Assembly: GCA_038206395.1 (NCBI GenBank)
Contig: JBBRAX010000011.1
Coordinates: 1-64,000 of the forward strand
Reading direction: 5' to 3'
Length of the DNA stretch: 64,000 nt
Origin: JAGSPQ01 sp038206395
Lineage (GTDB): Bacteria > Myxococcota > Myxococcia > Myxococcales > Myxococcaceae
Below are positions 7,713 to 15,687 of this stretch, piece by piece. Within the stretch, counting starts at the first letter, position 1. Each line of letters starts with the position of its first letter. The translations under genes and the position numbers were made by a program. The notes below the pieces were generated by a model, which did no database searches, was not told where the DNA came from, and saw only the letters and a program-made list of their open reading frames with translations.

Positions 7713-9179
7713 TTGCTCGCGCTGATTTCCCTGCTGCTGGCGGCGGCCCCGGGCAACCGGGCCATGCTTGCTCGCGTCGAAGCGCAGGAGCAGCTGAACG
7801 ATCGGCTCGAGGCGCACTTCGATTCGGTATGTGGGGCCTTGAAGTCGGGGCAGCGGCAGCTCGCTCCGGCGCTCACCGATGCCGCGGCGTATCCCCAGCT
7901 GAAGGCGATCGTCTGGGCCACCGGCTGCTCGCTTCGCGCGCTCAAGCTCGAGCAGGTGGGAGCGACCCACGCGGTGCACCTGCTGTGGGAAATCGAAGGC
8001 CGCGATGCGACGGGGGCGCGCGTCACCGAGAGAGGAGAGGCCGATGGCACCGTTCGCCAGGAAAAGAGCCAGTGGCGGCTCGCCACTTTCGTCGAAGGCA
8101 CCCACGCCGTGGTTCGCCGCGACACCGCGCGCTTCGTCGAGGTCGCCACCGCCGCTGGCCTCGAGCTGCCGAGAAACGACGTGCCCAGCAGCCAGGTCGA
8201 GCTCTACTCCGCCGGGCTCACCGTGCGCGACGTCGACGGCGACGGTCGACCCGACGTGATCGCGTTTCAGCGAAACACTGCCTTTCTCTTTCGCAATCAG
8301 GGGCCCGGCCTCACCTTCGTGCGCGAAGTGCTGCTCGAGGCGCCGCGCGGCATCTTGATCACCTCAGCGATCGCGGGCGACTTTGATGGCGACGGCGACG
8401 CGGATCTCGTCGTCACCGCCTACGCCAACGTGCCTTCGTGGGTGCTTCGCAACGACGACGGCAGGTTCGTCGAGGCGGGCCGCATTCCACCCGGTGGCTT
8501 CCTCCATTCTGGCGCGGCGACGGACTTCGACGGCGACGGCAAGCTCGACCTCGCGCTGCTGTCGTACCCGGTCAACGCCACAGTGCCGACGGATCCCCTC
8601 GTGTCCGAGAACGGCCACCCCATCGTGCTGCTGCGCGGTGACGGTGCGCTCGGCTTCTCGCCGTGGCCCGTGCCGAAGGGCGTGCTCACCACCCGTTGGA
8701 GCCTGGCTGCGATGTCTGTCGACCTGCTCGGGCAAGGCCGGCCGCAGCTGTACGTGGCGAACGACTTTGGAAAGAAGGACCTCTGGCAGTTCGAAGCCGA
8801 CGGCGGCCTGCGCAACGTTGCTGCCGAAAGGGGGCTCGACGACCCGGGCTACGGCATGAGCGTCGACATCGGCGACTTGAACGGCGATGGCCGGCTCGAC
8901 GTCTACCTCGGCAACATGTTCTCGAAGGCCGGCACCCGCGTGCTCGCTGGCGCCAGCGGCCGCGAAGATCTGATGTCGCAGCTCAACAAGTTCGCGCAGG
9001 GCAACGCGATGTACCTGGCCTCGGCCGACGGCGGTTACGTCGAACGTGGCGAGCAACTGGCGATCAACCGCGGCCTCTGGGCCTACGCCTCGTTGATGAC
9101 CGACATCGACGACGACGGACGCCTGGAGGTCGCCGTCGCGAATGGGTTCTTCAGTCATCCCGTTCGAAAAGATCTTTGA
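7713..9179 (+). CDS. FG-GAP/VCBS-repeat exported protein, first part, ending at an in-frame UGA
   Basis: This part has 488 residues from a TTG at 7713; the start gives a signal peptide (MLALISLLLAAAPG). Five calcium-binding FG-GAP loops are visible: DVDGDGRPD, DFDGDGDAD, DFDGDGKLD, DLNGDGRLD and DIDDDGRLE. This is the beta-propeller half of a CRTAC1/ASPIC-UnbV-type protein. The frame meets TGA at 9177-9179 in the sequence KDL-stop-SVWWRQV. The following 329 codons are open in the same frame and carry the rest of the expected fold. The gene may therefore be a single 817-residue selenoprotein (Sec489) or a nonsense-interrupted gene. The upstream lipoprotein stops 7 bp before the start, so the two are probably co-transcribed. 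Confidence 0.8.
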   Translation: MLALISLLLAAAPGNRAMLARVEAQEQLNDRLEAHFDSVCGALKSGQRQLAPALTDAAAYPQLKAIVWATGCSLRALKLEQVGATHAVHLLWEIEGRDATGARVTERGEADGTVRQEKSQWRLATFVEGTHAVVRRDTARFVEVATAAGLELPRNDVPSSQVELYSAGLTVRDVDGDGRPDVIAFQRNTAFLFRNQGPGLTFVREVLLEAPRGILITSAIAGDFDGDGDADLVVTAYANVPSWVLRNDDGRFVEAGRIPPGGFLHSGAATDFDGDGKLDLALLSYPVNATVPTDPLVSENGHPIVLLRGDGALGFSPWPVPKGVLTTRWSLAAMSVDLLGQGRPQLYVANDFGKKDLWQFEADGGLRNVAAERGLDDPGYGMSVDIGDLNGDGRLDVYLGNMFSKAGTRVLAGASGREDLMSQLNKFAQGNAMYLASADGGYVERGEQLAINRGLWAYASLMTDIDDDGRLEVAVANGFFSHPVRKDL

Positions 9180-9207
9180 AGCGTCTGGTGGCGCCAGGTC
9201 CTGGCGC
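9177..9207 (+). promoter_or_regulatory. In-frame UGA with SECIS-like hairpin
   Basis: TGA (9177-9179) is followed by 17 nt and then GGTC (9197-9200). That tetramer sits at the tip of a hairpin formed by GCGCCA (9191-9196) and TGGCGC (9202-9207), with a further G-C pair possible inside. In the known E. coli fdhF SECIS the UGA is followed by 18 nt and then GGUC in the apical loop. The reading frame continues with S V W W R Q V and high G/C at third positions. A tRNA-Sec gene lies at 30867-30962. This is inference from geometry; a chance GC-rich palindrome cannot be excluded. Confidence 0.5.
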
Positions 9208-9230
9208 TCAAAACGGTCGGAGCTCCCACG

Positions 9231-10166
9231 GTGCCGATGCCGAAGTCGGGCTTCCTGCCGCTGACGACTCCTGCCGCGCTGACCCAGAGCTTCTCGGGGT
9301 GGGAACCGAAGAAGCTGTGGCGCCACACCGCAGACGGCGCGCCCTTCGAAGAGTGCGCTTTCGTCGAAGGCTTCGATTCGCGCTTCGACGGCCGCAGCTT
9401 GATCTCGGCCGACCTCGACGGCGATGGGGATCAAGAGCTGCTGATGTTGAACCGGGCCGCTCCGAAGCTGCAGCTGTTCGCCAACACCGGCGAGGGCGGC
9501 AACGCGATCGAGCTCACCTTCAAGCCGAAGTCAGGCAACCCCGAAGGAGAAGGCACGCTGGTTCGCACCAAGCGCGGCATCTTCCCGGTGGTGCTGCAGC
9601 GCGGCTACGCAAGCTCAGTCGAGCCACGGGTGCACCTGGGCCTTGGCGCCGATACGACGGTGGACGTCGAAGTGCAGTGGCGCAGCGGAGCGCGAGAGAA
9701 GTTCGCCGCCTTGCCCGCTGGTAATTCAATGGCGCTGGCCGAGGGCACCGGCAAAGCGAGCCGCGTGGTGCCGTTCGCGCCGAAGGTGAAGCCGCCACCG
9801 CCCGTGTTCCCTTCGACGCTCGGCGCGCTCGGCCTCAGTTCCGACGGTCGCCCCACGCTGGTCCAGCTGTTCCTTCGCGGCTGCAAGCCGTGCGCGGAAG
9901 AGGCCCCGGTGCTCAACGCGCTGGCGAAGAAGAGCGCGATGCGGGTCGTCGGCCTCGGACTTCACCCCGAGGCAGAGCTCGCCTCAGCCGCGAAGTCGTT
10001 GCGCATCGCCTACCCGGTGCAGGTGCTGCCCGAGGTGATCGCCGATGGCCTCTCGACCGGCGGGCAGCTGCCGCTGCCGATCATCCTCGTCTACCGCGCC
10101 GACGGGAGCTTGAGCCGCGTGCTGCCGGGGCCGAAGGGGCTGACCTCGGTGCTCGCCGAGCCCTAG
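9231..10166 (+). CDS. ASPIC/UnbV domain plus thioredoxin-like domain, second part of the UGA-split gene
   Basis: This part has 311 residues if read from the GTG at 9231; it is in the same frame as the gene ending at 9179. It has one more FG-GAP loop (DLDGDGDQE), an ASPIC/UnbV segment (VHLGLGADTTVDVEVQWRSG), a Pro-rich hinge, and a C-terminal thioredoxin-like domain. The active-site motif is CKPC, at residues 724-727 of the fused reading. No signal peptide or ribosome-binding site precedes 9231, although the domains belong outside the cytoplasm. That argues for translation as part of the upstream product. The TAG at 10164-10166 shares the CTAG palindrome with the stop of the convergent kinase gene. 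Confidence 0.75.
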   Translation: MPMPKSGFLPLTTPAALTQSFSGWEPKKLWRHTADGAPFEECAFVEGFDSRFDGRSLISADLDGDGDQELLMLNRAAPKLQLFANTGEGGNAIELTFKPKSGNPEGEGTLVRTKRGIFPVVLQRGYASSVEPRVHLGLGADTTVDVEVQWRSGAREKFAALPAGNSMALAEGTGKASRVVPFAPKVKPPPPVFPSTLGALGLSSDGRPTLVQLFLRGCKPCAEEAPVLNALAKKSAMRVVGLGLHPEAELASAAKSLRIAYPVQVLPEVIADGLSTGGQLPLPIILVYRADGSLSRVLPGPKGLTSVLAEP

Positions 10167-11869
10167 AAGATGATCACCTGGCGGGTTACGGCGCCTTTGG
10201 TGATTACGATGTCCTGCAGCAGCTCGAGGCCGCTGGTGTTGACGAGCTTCAGGCGGTGCTTGCCAGCCGGAACCTGAATGCCGACCGCGGGCGAGACGCG
10301 GCCCGTATCTTTTCCGTCGAGGAAGATGCGGCACCAGGGCACACAGTTCACGTCCAGCAGCCCGTGGTTCTTCGCCAGCGGGACGCGATCCGGCACATCG
10401 GGCGCGCGCTCGACGAACTTCGGCTCCGGGTTCACGACCGGAGGGGGCGTCACTGCGATCGGCTCGGGCTCCGGCTCCGGCTCCGGCTCGGGCTCCGGCA
10501 GCCGGTCGCGCTGAATCGTCTCGACCTGCAGCGGCCGCGACTCGAGCCGGGGAGGCGGCTCCTGGGTGACCAGGGTGTAGATGAGCCCGGCGACGATTCC
10601 CGCGAAGACGACGATGCCACCCAGGATCAGCACCATCGGCTTCGAAGGCGGCGGCGGCTGGGCGGCCGTCATCAGCTCGGGCGCCTCGGCCACGGGAAGG
10701 GACGCCGGCGTGGCGGCAGGAGCGCTGGGCATGCTGCCCGACGACTTCTTGCGCTGGGCCACCGTCGCTTCCTGCGTCGACTCGGGCAGCGGCACCAGCG
10801 GCATCGACCTCGACGCCGGCGTCATCACTGCCGATCGCGATCGCGGCGTTCGCAGCGCAGGCTGTTCGCCCGGCGTCAGCACTGGCGCGTGCAGCCGTGC
10901 AGAGATGTTGTCTTCGCCGACGAGCCCCTGCATGTACGTCTGCAGCAGCGTCGACGCCGGCACGTTGCTTCGCGAGCTCAGGTACTCGTCGAGGTCGACG
11001 TACATCTCGCGCGCGTTGCGGTAGCGCTCGTTGACGTTGCGAGCCAGCGCCTTGGCGCAGATCGCATCGAGCTCGGCCGGCACATCGCGCTTCACGTCGC
11101 TGGCGCGAGGAATCGGGTCCTTCAGCAGCGCGCGAAACGAATCGACATCGTTGCTGCGAAGAAAGAGCCGCTTGCCCGTCAGCAGCTCGTGAAGCACCGT
11201 GCCCAGCGCCCAGACGTCGGCGCGGCCATCGAGCGGGCCACTGCGCGCCTGCTCGGGCGCCATGTAGGCGATCTTCCCGCGAATCATCCCGTTCGCGGTC
11301 TTCACCACTTTGCCTTCCGCGCGGGCGATGCCGAAGTCGAGCACCTTCACCACGCCCTGAAAGGTGATGAAGAGGTTCGACGGCGAGATGTCGCGGTGCA
11401 CGATGTTCAGCGGCTGGCCCGCGTCGTTGGTCAGCGAGTGCGCGTAGTACAGCGCGTCACAGGCGGCGGCGACGATGGTGGCGGCGATCTCGGGGGAAAC
11501 GCTGATGCCCTTCTTGTGCGACAGCTTCACCAGCGAGTGCAGGTCTTCGCCCCGCATGTATTCCATCGCCAGGTAGTACGAGCCGTCGGCTTCGCCGAAG
11601 TCGTAGATCTGCACGATGTTGGGGTGCGACAGCTGCGCCGCGAGCCGCGCCTCGTCGAGGAACATCGCGACGAAGTCCGAGTGCGACGAGTAGTGCGAGA
11701 GCACCTTCTTGATGACGACGGTCTTCTCGTAGCCTGCGGGACCCTGCTGCTTGGCGAGGAAGATCTCGGCCATGCCGCCGCGCGCCAGCGGCTGGATCAT
11801 TTTGTACTTCCCGAACTGATAGGGCTCGAAGGTCACCGCAGGGCGGTACGTTCGCACGCCCGGCCACAC
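10163..11869 (-). CDS. Membrane-anchored Ser/Thr protein kinase with PEGA domain
   Basis: This protein has 568 residues from a GTG at 11869; a GTG at 11836 would give the more usual N-terminus ahead of FGKYKMI. The kinase domain is complete: LARGGMAE glycine loop, Lys54 in VVIKK, HRDISPSN (158-165), DFGIA (178-182) and APE (204-206). A Ser/Pro-rich juxtamembrane region follows, then one membrane helix (about 412-434), an EPEPEP stretch (459-470) and a C-terminal PEGA-type beta domain. The PEGA domain would lie outside the inner membrane as a sensor or anchor. It belongs to the PknB-like eukaryotic-type kinases expanded in myxobacteria. The zincin gene lies 15 bp upstream on the same strand. 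Confidence 0.9.
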   Translation of the reverse strand: MWPGVRTYRPAVTFEPYQFGKYKMIQPLARGGMAEIFLAKQQGPAGYEKTVVIKKVLSHYSSHSDFVAMFLDEARLAAQLSHPNIVQIYDFGEADGSYYLAMEYMRGEDLHSLVKLSHKKGISVSPEIAATIVAAACDALYYAHSLTNDAGQPLNIVHRDISPSNLFITFQGVVKVLDFGIARAEGKVVKTANGMIRGKIAYMAPEQARSGPLDGRADVWALGTVLHELLTGKRLFLRSNDVDSFRALLKDPIPRASDVKRDVPAELDAICAKALARNVNERYRNAREMYVDLDEYLSSRSNVPASTLLQTYMQGLVGEDNISARLHAPVLTPGEQPALRTPRSRSAVMTPASRSMPLVPLPESTQEATVAQRKKSSGSMPSAPAATPASLPVAEAPELMTAAQPPPPSKPMVLILGGIVVFAGIVAGLIYTLVTQEPPPRLESRPLQVETIQRDRLPEPEPEPEPEPEPIAVTPPPVVNPEPKFVERAPDVPDRVPLAKNHGLLDVNCVPWCRIFLDGKDTGRVSPAVGIQVPAGKHRLKLVNTSGLELLQDIVITKGAVTRQVIIF

Positions 11870-11884
11870 CAGTGAAACACAAGC

Positions 11885-12886
11885 TCAGTGAAGGGTGGGC
11901 TTGTCGTCGTCCGGGCCGGCCGCAAAGGGAACCACTGCGGGGTCTGGGGTGTTGAGCGCGTCCAGCTGGGCCTGCAGCGCGGCCTCTTCGGCGGCGAGGA
12001 TCCGGGCGGCGGCGTCTTCGGCAGCTTCCTGCGCCTCCTGCTCGGCCCGCAGCGCAATCACGGCGCGCCGCCGGCGGAAGTACGCGAACACCACCAGCGC
12101 CGACAGCGCGACCCAGAGCGTCGTGCCCGTCGCGATCACCGGCCACAGCGGGTAGCGGCCCGGCAGATCGGCCCCGAAGGCCTTCTCTTCCTGGCTCAGC
12201 GAGGTGTGAAACGCCTTGCCGAAGGCCATCTCGAAGGGCTCACCCGAACGCACGCCATCGACCAGCTCGCCGAAGCCCCTGGCGCCATACCGATCGTGCA
12301 GCCAGCCGACGAACACCGCGCTCTGCGCGTACGCGATCTCGACGTCGCCCGGCAGGTCGGGGAACCCGTTCGCCAGATCTTCGAACCGGAACACGCGATC
12401 GGCGTTCACCGCGCGGGCCAGCGTCGCGTACTGCGTCACCGAGTAGCGCCCTTCGCCCGTGATCATCTGCGCGAGCCCTTCGTGGAACCACCGGGGCCAG
12501 TCATGCCCCAGCCGGCCCAGCGCGACGTGCACCAGCTCGTGTCTCAGCGTGTCCTGCCCGTCGCCCTTCACCAGCGAATGGGCGTCCAGCAGAATGATGT
12601 TCTCGCTGGGGTAGGCGAGGGCGACGGCCCAGCTCGGCGGGCTGCCTCCGGGAAGCGCGAGCGCCTCGTACTCCTGGCGGCCAACCCCGATGCGAACTTC
12701 GGTCACCCCGTCCCAGTCGCGGCCCAGCACGCCCTGCAGCTGATCGCGCAAGGGCTCGATCTGCCCGGCCAGCTGCTTCGCGGCGCCTGTCGCGGCCTGG
12801 GTGTGGACCAGGCGGAAGCGCGCCGTCTCGATCTCACCCGTCGGGGGCAGGGCGAGCAGGACCACGGCGAGCAGCGGCAGGAACAA
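11885..12886 (-). CDS. Membrane-anchored zinc metallopeptidase (peptidase MA-like)
   Basis: This 333-residue protein has a signal sequence (MFLPLLAVVLLALPP). Its zincin site is HELVHVALGRLGHDWPRWFHEGLAQ (written HELVH...E here); the HExxH histidines bind zinc and the Glu ~18 residues later is the third ligand, as in gluzincins of the peptidase_MA type. A C-terminal membrane helix (about residues 253-275) is followed by an Arg-rich stop-transfer and an Ala/Glu-rich coiled coil. The catalytic domain would therefore be periplasmic and the coiled coil cytoplasmic. It lies in a minus-strand run with DUF167 and DivIVA genes. The substrate is unknown. Confidence 0.8.
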   Translation of the reverse strand: MFLPLLAVVLLALPPTGEIETARFRLVHTQAATGAAKQLAGQIEPLRDQLQGVLGRDWDGVTEVRIGVGRQEYEALALPGGSPPSWAVALAYPSENIILLDAHSLVKGDGQDTLRHELVHVALGRLGHDWPRWFHEGLAQMITGEGRYSVTQYATLARAVNADRVFRFEDLANGFPDLPGDVEIAYAQSAVFVGWLHDRYGARGFGELVDGVRSGEPFEMAFGKAFHTSLSQEEKAFGADLPGRYPLWPVIATGTTLWVALSALVVFAYFRRRRAVIALRAEQEAQEAAEDAAARILAAEEAALQAQLDALNTPDPAVVPFAAGPDDDKPTLH

Positions 12887-12891
12887 GGCGG

Positions 12892-13137
12892 CTAACCAAT
12901 AACCAGCCCCACGGCGGCCGCATCCACTCCGGCAACCTGGACGCGCTTTCTTCGCCCGGTCTGCCCATCCAGAAGAATTACCTGGGCTTTTTTCACCTTC
13001 AGCGTGCCGGCGAGAAACGCGACCAGCTCCGCATTCGCTTCGCCATCGACGGGAGGCGCCGCGAGCGCGATCTTCAAGCGCCCATCGTGCTCACCGAGAA
13101 TCTTCGTCCGCGAGGCGCGCGGCTGCACGAGAACCAA
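12892..13137 (-). CDS. DUF167 (YggU-like) protein, probably starting upstream of the TTG
   Basis: This protein has 81 residues from a TTG at 13137. QPRASRTKILG, APPVDGEANAELV and LDGQTGRRKRV are hallmarks of the small YggU/DUF167 fold. The family usually begins about 15 residues earlier, and the frame upstream reads SSSWLKATPAGVELL, which looks like genuine family sequence. No ATG, GTG or TTG exists there: only a CTG at 13188 and an ATC at 13182. GGGGAG lies 6 nt before the ATC. The true start may thus be non-canonical and overlap the DivIVA gene stop. The function of the family is not established. Confidence 0.75.
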   Translation of the reverse strand: MVLVQPRASRTKILGEHDGRLKIALAAPPVDGEANAELVAFLAGTLKVKKAQVILLDGQTGRRKRVQVAGVDAAAVGLVIG

Positions 13138-13174
13138 CAGCTCGACGCCAGCCGGCGTCGCCTTCAGCCAGCTG

Positions 13175-13675
13175 CTACTGATCGCCAGCTCCCCGCTTCT
13201 TCAGCAGGAAGGAAACATCGCTGCCCCCCGACGATTGAAAGGTCTCGAGCAGCTTGCGGTGCGCATCGATCACCGAGTGCAGCTGCGACTCGAACTGCAC
13301 CCGCTGCCGCTTGAGCTCGCTGATTTCTCCTACCAGCTCGGTGAGGCGGCCAGTCGCGCCGGCGACGATCTTCTCGCCCTGAAGCTCGGCGCTGGCGACG
13401 ATCACCTCGCCTTCCTTTCGCGCCTGCGCCTTGACGTCTTCGCTGATGCGCTGCGCGGTGACCATCGTCTCTTGCAGCGTCTTCTCGCGTTCCAGGTGCT
13501 GCTCGAGCCGCGCCATCGTGCGCTTGAGCTCTTCTTTGAGCGAGATGTTCTCTTTCACGACCTCTTCGAACTCGCCGGCGATGAGCTCGAGGAAGCCTTC
13601 GACCTCGCGGCGGGTGTAGCCGCGCATCGACGATTCAAAGCGCTTCTGGCGGATGTCGAGCGGGGTCATCTTCAT
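13175..13675 (-). CDS. divIVA: DivIVA-domain coiled-coil protein
   Basis: This 166-residue protein starts MKMTPLDIRQKRF and continues with GYTRREVEGFLELIAGEFE, the conserved DivIVA N-terminal domain that recognises curved membrane. The rest (about 45-150) is a continuous coiled coil rich in Glu, Lys and Arg. In known species such proteins mark cell poles or division sites and recruit partners. Here the gene lies between proC and DUF167, the same kind of neighbourhood (yggT/ylm cluster) seen in Gram-positives, which supports the assignment. The ATG is at 13675. Confidence 0.85.
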   Translation of the reverse strand: MKMTPLDIRQKRFESSMRGYTRREVEGFLELIAGEFEEVVKENISLKEELKRTMARLEQHLEREKTLQETMVTAQRISEDVKAQARKEGEVIVASAELQGEKIVAGATGRLTELVGEISELKRQRVQFESQLHSVIDAHRKLLETFQSSGGSDVSFLLKKRGAGDQ

Positions 13676-13694
13676 GAACGCGATTCTCCCTTCG

Positions 13695-14522
13695 TTACGG
13701 CTTTTCCAGAAATTGCAGGCCGAGCTCTTTGGCGCGGCGCGTGGCGGCCTCGACGGCGTCGATCAACGTGGTGCGAAGGCCGCCGGCCTCGAGCGTATGC
13801 AGACCCGCGATCGCGGTGCCACCGGGCGAGGTCACCTGGTCCTTCAGTGTTCCGGGGTGGGCGCCCGTCTCGAGCAGCACCTTCGCGCTGCCGTACACCG
13901 TCTGCGCCGCCAGCTTCAGCGCCACGTGCCGCGAGAGGCCGACCTTCACCCCAGCGTCCGACAGCGCCTCGATGACCAGAAAGATGTACGCCGGCCCGCT
14001 GCCCGACAGGCCCGTCACCGCGTCGAGCAGGTTCTCTTCGAGGGTGGTGGTGATGCCGACGGCCTGGAAGATCTTCTCGGCCAGCTTCAGGTCGTCTTCG
14101 GTGGCGTGCTCACCGGCGGCCAGCGCCGTGGCTCCCAGCCCCACCGTCGCCGGCGTGTTCGGCATCGCGCGGATGATGCGGGTCTTGCTGCCCAGCCGCT
14201 TCTCAATCGCGGCAATCGGCACCCCCGCGGCGATCGAGATCAACAGCTTGGTGCTGTCGATTTCCGGGCTGACCTGCTTCACCAGCTTGTCCATGCCCTG
14301 TGGCTTCACCGCGAGCACGATCACGTCTGCTTCTTTTGCCGCGGCCAGGTTGTCCGTGCTCACGTTGAGGCCCGGGTTTGCCGCGGTGAGCTCGGCGCCG
14401 CGCTCGGGCCGCCGCACCGTCGCCCAGATGCGGGACGCTGGAGTGCCCGCGCGAACCAGCCCCTGAATCAGCGCGCCGGCCATGTTGCCCGCGCCCAGGA
14501 AGGCGACCTTCCGATCGATCAC
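13695..14522 (-). CDS. proC: Pyrroline-5-carboxylate reductase
   Basis: This 275-residue protein makes proline by NAD(P)H-dependent reduction of 1-pyrroline-5-carboxylate in the cytoplasm. The N-terminal Rossmann motif is VAFLGAGNMAGALIQGL. VKPQ and MPNTPATVG mark the cofactor cleft. The C-terminal family signature VTGLSGSGPAYIF and TSPGGTAIAGL are intact. The length is normal for ProC. The GTG start at 14522 overlaps the stop of the upstream HEAT-repeat gene (GTGA), so it is translationally coupled. Confidence 0.95.
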   Translation of the reverse strand: MIDRKVAFLGAGNMAGALIQGLVRAGTPASRIWATVRRPERGAELTAANPGLNVSTDNLAAAKEADVIVLAVKPQGMDKLVKQVSPEIDSTKLLISIAAGVPIAAIEKRLGSKTRIIRAMPNTPATVGLGATALAAGEHATEDDLKLAEKIFQAVGITTTLEENLLDAVTGLSGSGPAYIFLVIEALSDAGVKVGLSRHVALKLAAQTVYGSAKVLLETGAHPGTLKDQVTSPGGTAIAGLHTLEAGGLRTTLIDAVEAATRRAKELGLQFLEKP

Positions 14523-15046
14523 TTTGCTGCCTCGACCCGCTCGGGCGCCACGTCCGCCAGCGCCTGCCGCGCCGCGATCGCCAGCGCGCCGCCGAAGGTG
14601 CCGCCGCGCATCACCTGCTTCAAGAAGACCAGCGACGACACCGTGTTCTGAAAGAGCACCGCCTGCACCGCGCTGAGCTTCAGGCGATCAGGCAGGGCAG
14701 GGTGCCGCGCCACGTTCGACAGAATCTCTTCCGACCTCGGGCTGCGCATCGCGGCGATCGACTTCAGCGCCGCCGTCTGCACTGCGGGGTTCGGGTCGAC
14801 CAGCAACTGCGCCAGCGGGTTCAGCGCGCGCGGGTCTCCCAGCAGCCCCAGGTCTTCCACCGCCAGCACGCGAATCTCGGTCGGTGCCGGCTCGAAGGCG
14901 AACAGCAGCCCGCGAATCAGCGCGGTGTCTGCGTCGCTGGTGAAGGCCTTAACCACCGGCGCGTCATCGTCCTCTTTCAGCCTGTTGCCCGGAGCGGCGT
15001 GAGCCACCCCAACCACGACGAGCCCGACCAGCACGCTCCAGCGCAT
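14519..15046 (-). CDS. Exported HEAT-repeat protein
   Basis: This protein has 175 residues from the ATG at 15046, chosen because it begins a clean signal peptide (MRWSVLVGLVVVGVAHAA). Two to three HEAT-like helical hairpins follow, for example VLAVEDLGLLGDPRALNPLAQLL and AVQTAALKSIAAM. Such repeats usually form protein-binding solenoids. It is probably periplasmic. It is divergent from the J-domain gene at 15160 and coupled to proC downstream. The specific partner is unknown. Confidence 0.65.
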   Translation of the reverse strand: MRWSVLVGLVVVGVAHAAPGNRLKEDDDAPVVKAFTSDADTALIRGLLFAFEPAPTEIRVLAVEDLGLLGDPRALNPLAQLLVDPNPAVQTAALKSIAAMRSPRSEEILSNVARHPALPDRLKLSAVQAVLFQNTVSSLVFLKQVMRGGTFGGALAIAARQALADVAPERVEAAK

Positions 15047-15159
15047 GGCGCATGATCCTCGAAAGGGGAAATCAGCCAATTTTTTGCGTCGATCTTCAGC
15101 AGAGGTACAAACGTTTACATCGCTGTAGCACTTCCACACCCCCACCGGAGGCTCGAACC

Positions 15160-15687
15160 TTGAATACCCGCGCCCCAGTCAGCACGACCACCACCAGCAC
15201 GACCGCTCTGGAAGACAAAGACGTCGAGTGTACGCACTGCAAGACGAAGATGACTTCGCACCTGGGCAGCGGCCGCACCGTTCGCTACTTCAACTGCACT
15301 TCCTGCCAGCGCTGGGTCTCGAGCTCGTACACCGAGGTCTTTCGCGCCGATGGCAAAGTCCGCACCCGCCCGCAGGAGCCTGCGGCGAAGACCAGCTTCG
15401 ACCAGGTGAAAGATCGCCTCGATCGCTGGCTGGCCGCCGTCGAAGATCAGGATCCCTACCGCACCCTGGGCGTCTCGCCGATGGACCCGGGCGACCGCAT
15501 TCGTGAGGCGTACCGCGAGCTGGCGATCGCCAATCACCCCGATCGCGGCGGCAGCCCCGAGAAGATGCGGCAGATCAACGAGGCCTACGAGAAGATCCAC
15601 TTCCACCGCGAACGGCGGAAGCAGGAACAGCTGGAAGGCGGCTCAGGGCCGGGCGTCCTTCACAGCGGCTCGGCCAGCGCGCAGTAG
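15160..15687 (+). CDS. Zinc-ribbon plus J-domain protein
   Basis: This protein has 175 residues from a TTG at 15160, supported by GGAGG 8 nt upstream. An N-terminal Thr-rich tail leads into a four-cysteine ribbon (CTHCK... CTSCQ). The C-terminal part is a J-domain: DPYRTLGVSP, AYRELAIANHPDRGG with the HPD tripeptide, and INEAYEKI. HPD stimulates Hsp70 ATPase in known J-proteins. The last 45 bp overlap, tail to tail, the coding end of the RDD-SpoIIM gene on the other strand. A candidate Hsp70 partner is the DnaK paralogue at 55110, but this is inference. Confidence 0.75.
   Translation: MNTRAPVSTTTTSTTALEDKDVECTHCKTKMTSHLGSGRTVRYFNCTSCQRWVSSSYTEVFRADGKVRTRPQEPAAKTSFDQVKDRLDRWLAAVEDQDPYRTLGVSPMDPGDRIREAYRELAIANHPDRGGSPEKMRQINEAYEKIHFHRERRKQEQLEGGSGPGVLHSGSASAQ

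Noticed and set aside
9177..9231. Simple frameshift as explanation for the split FG-GAP gene
   Set aside because: Both parts are in the same frame and the bridge of 17 codons between the TGA and 9231 continues sensible sequence; only a stop codon, not a shift, separates them.
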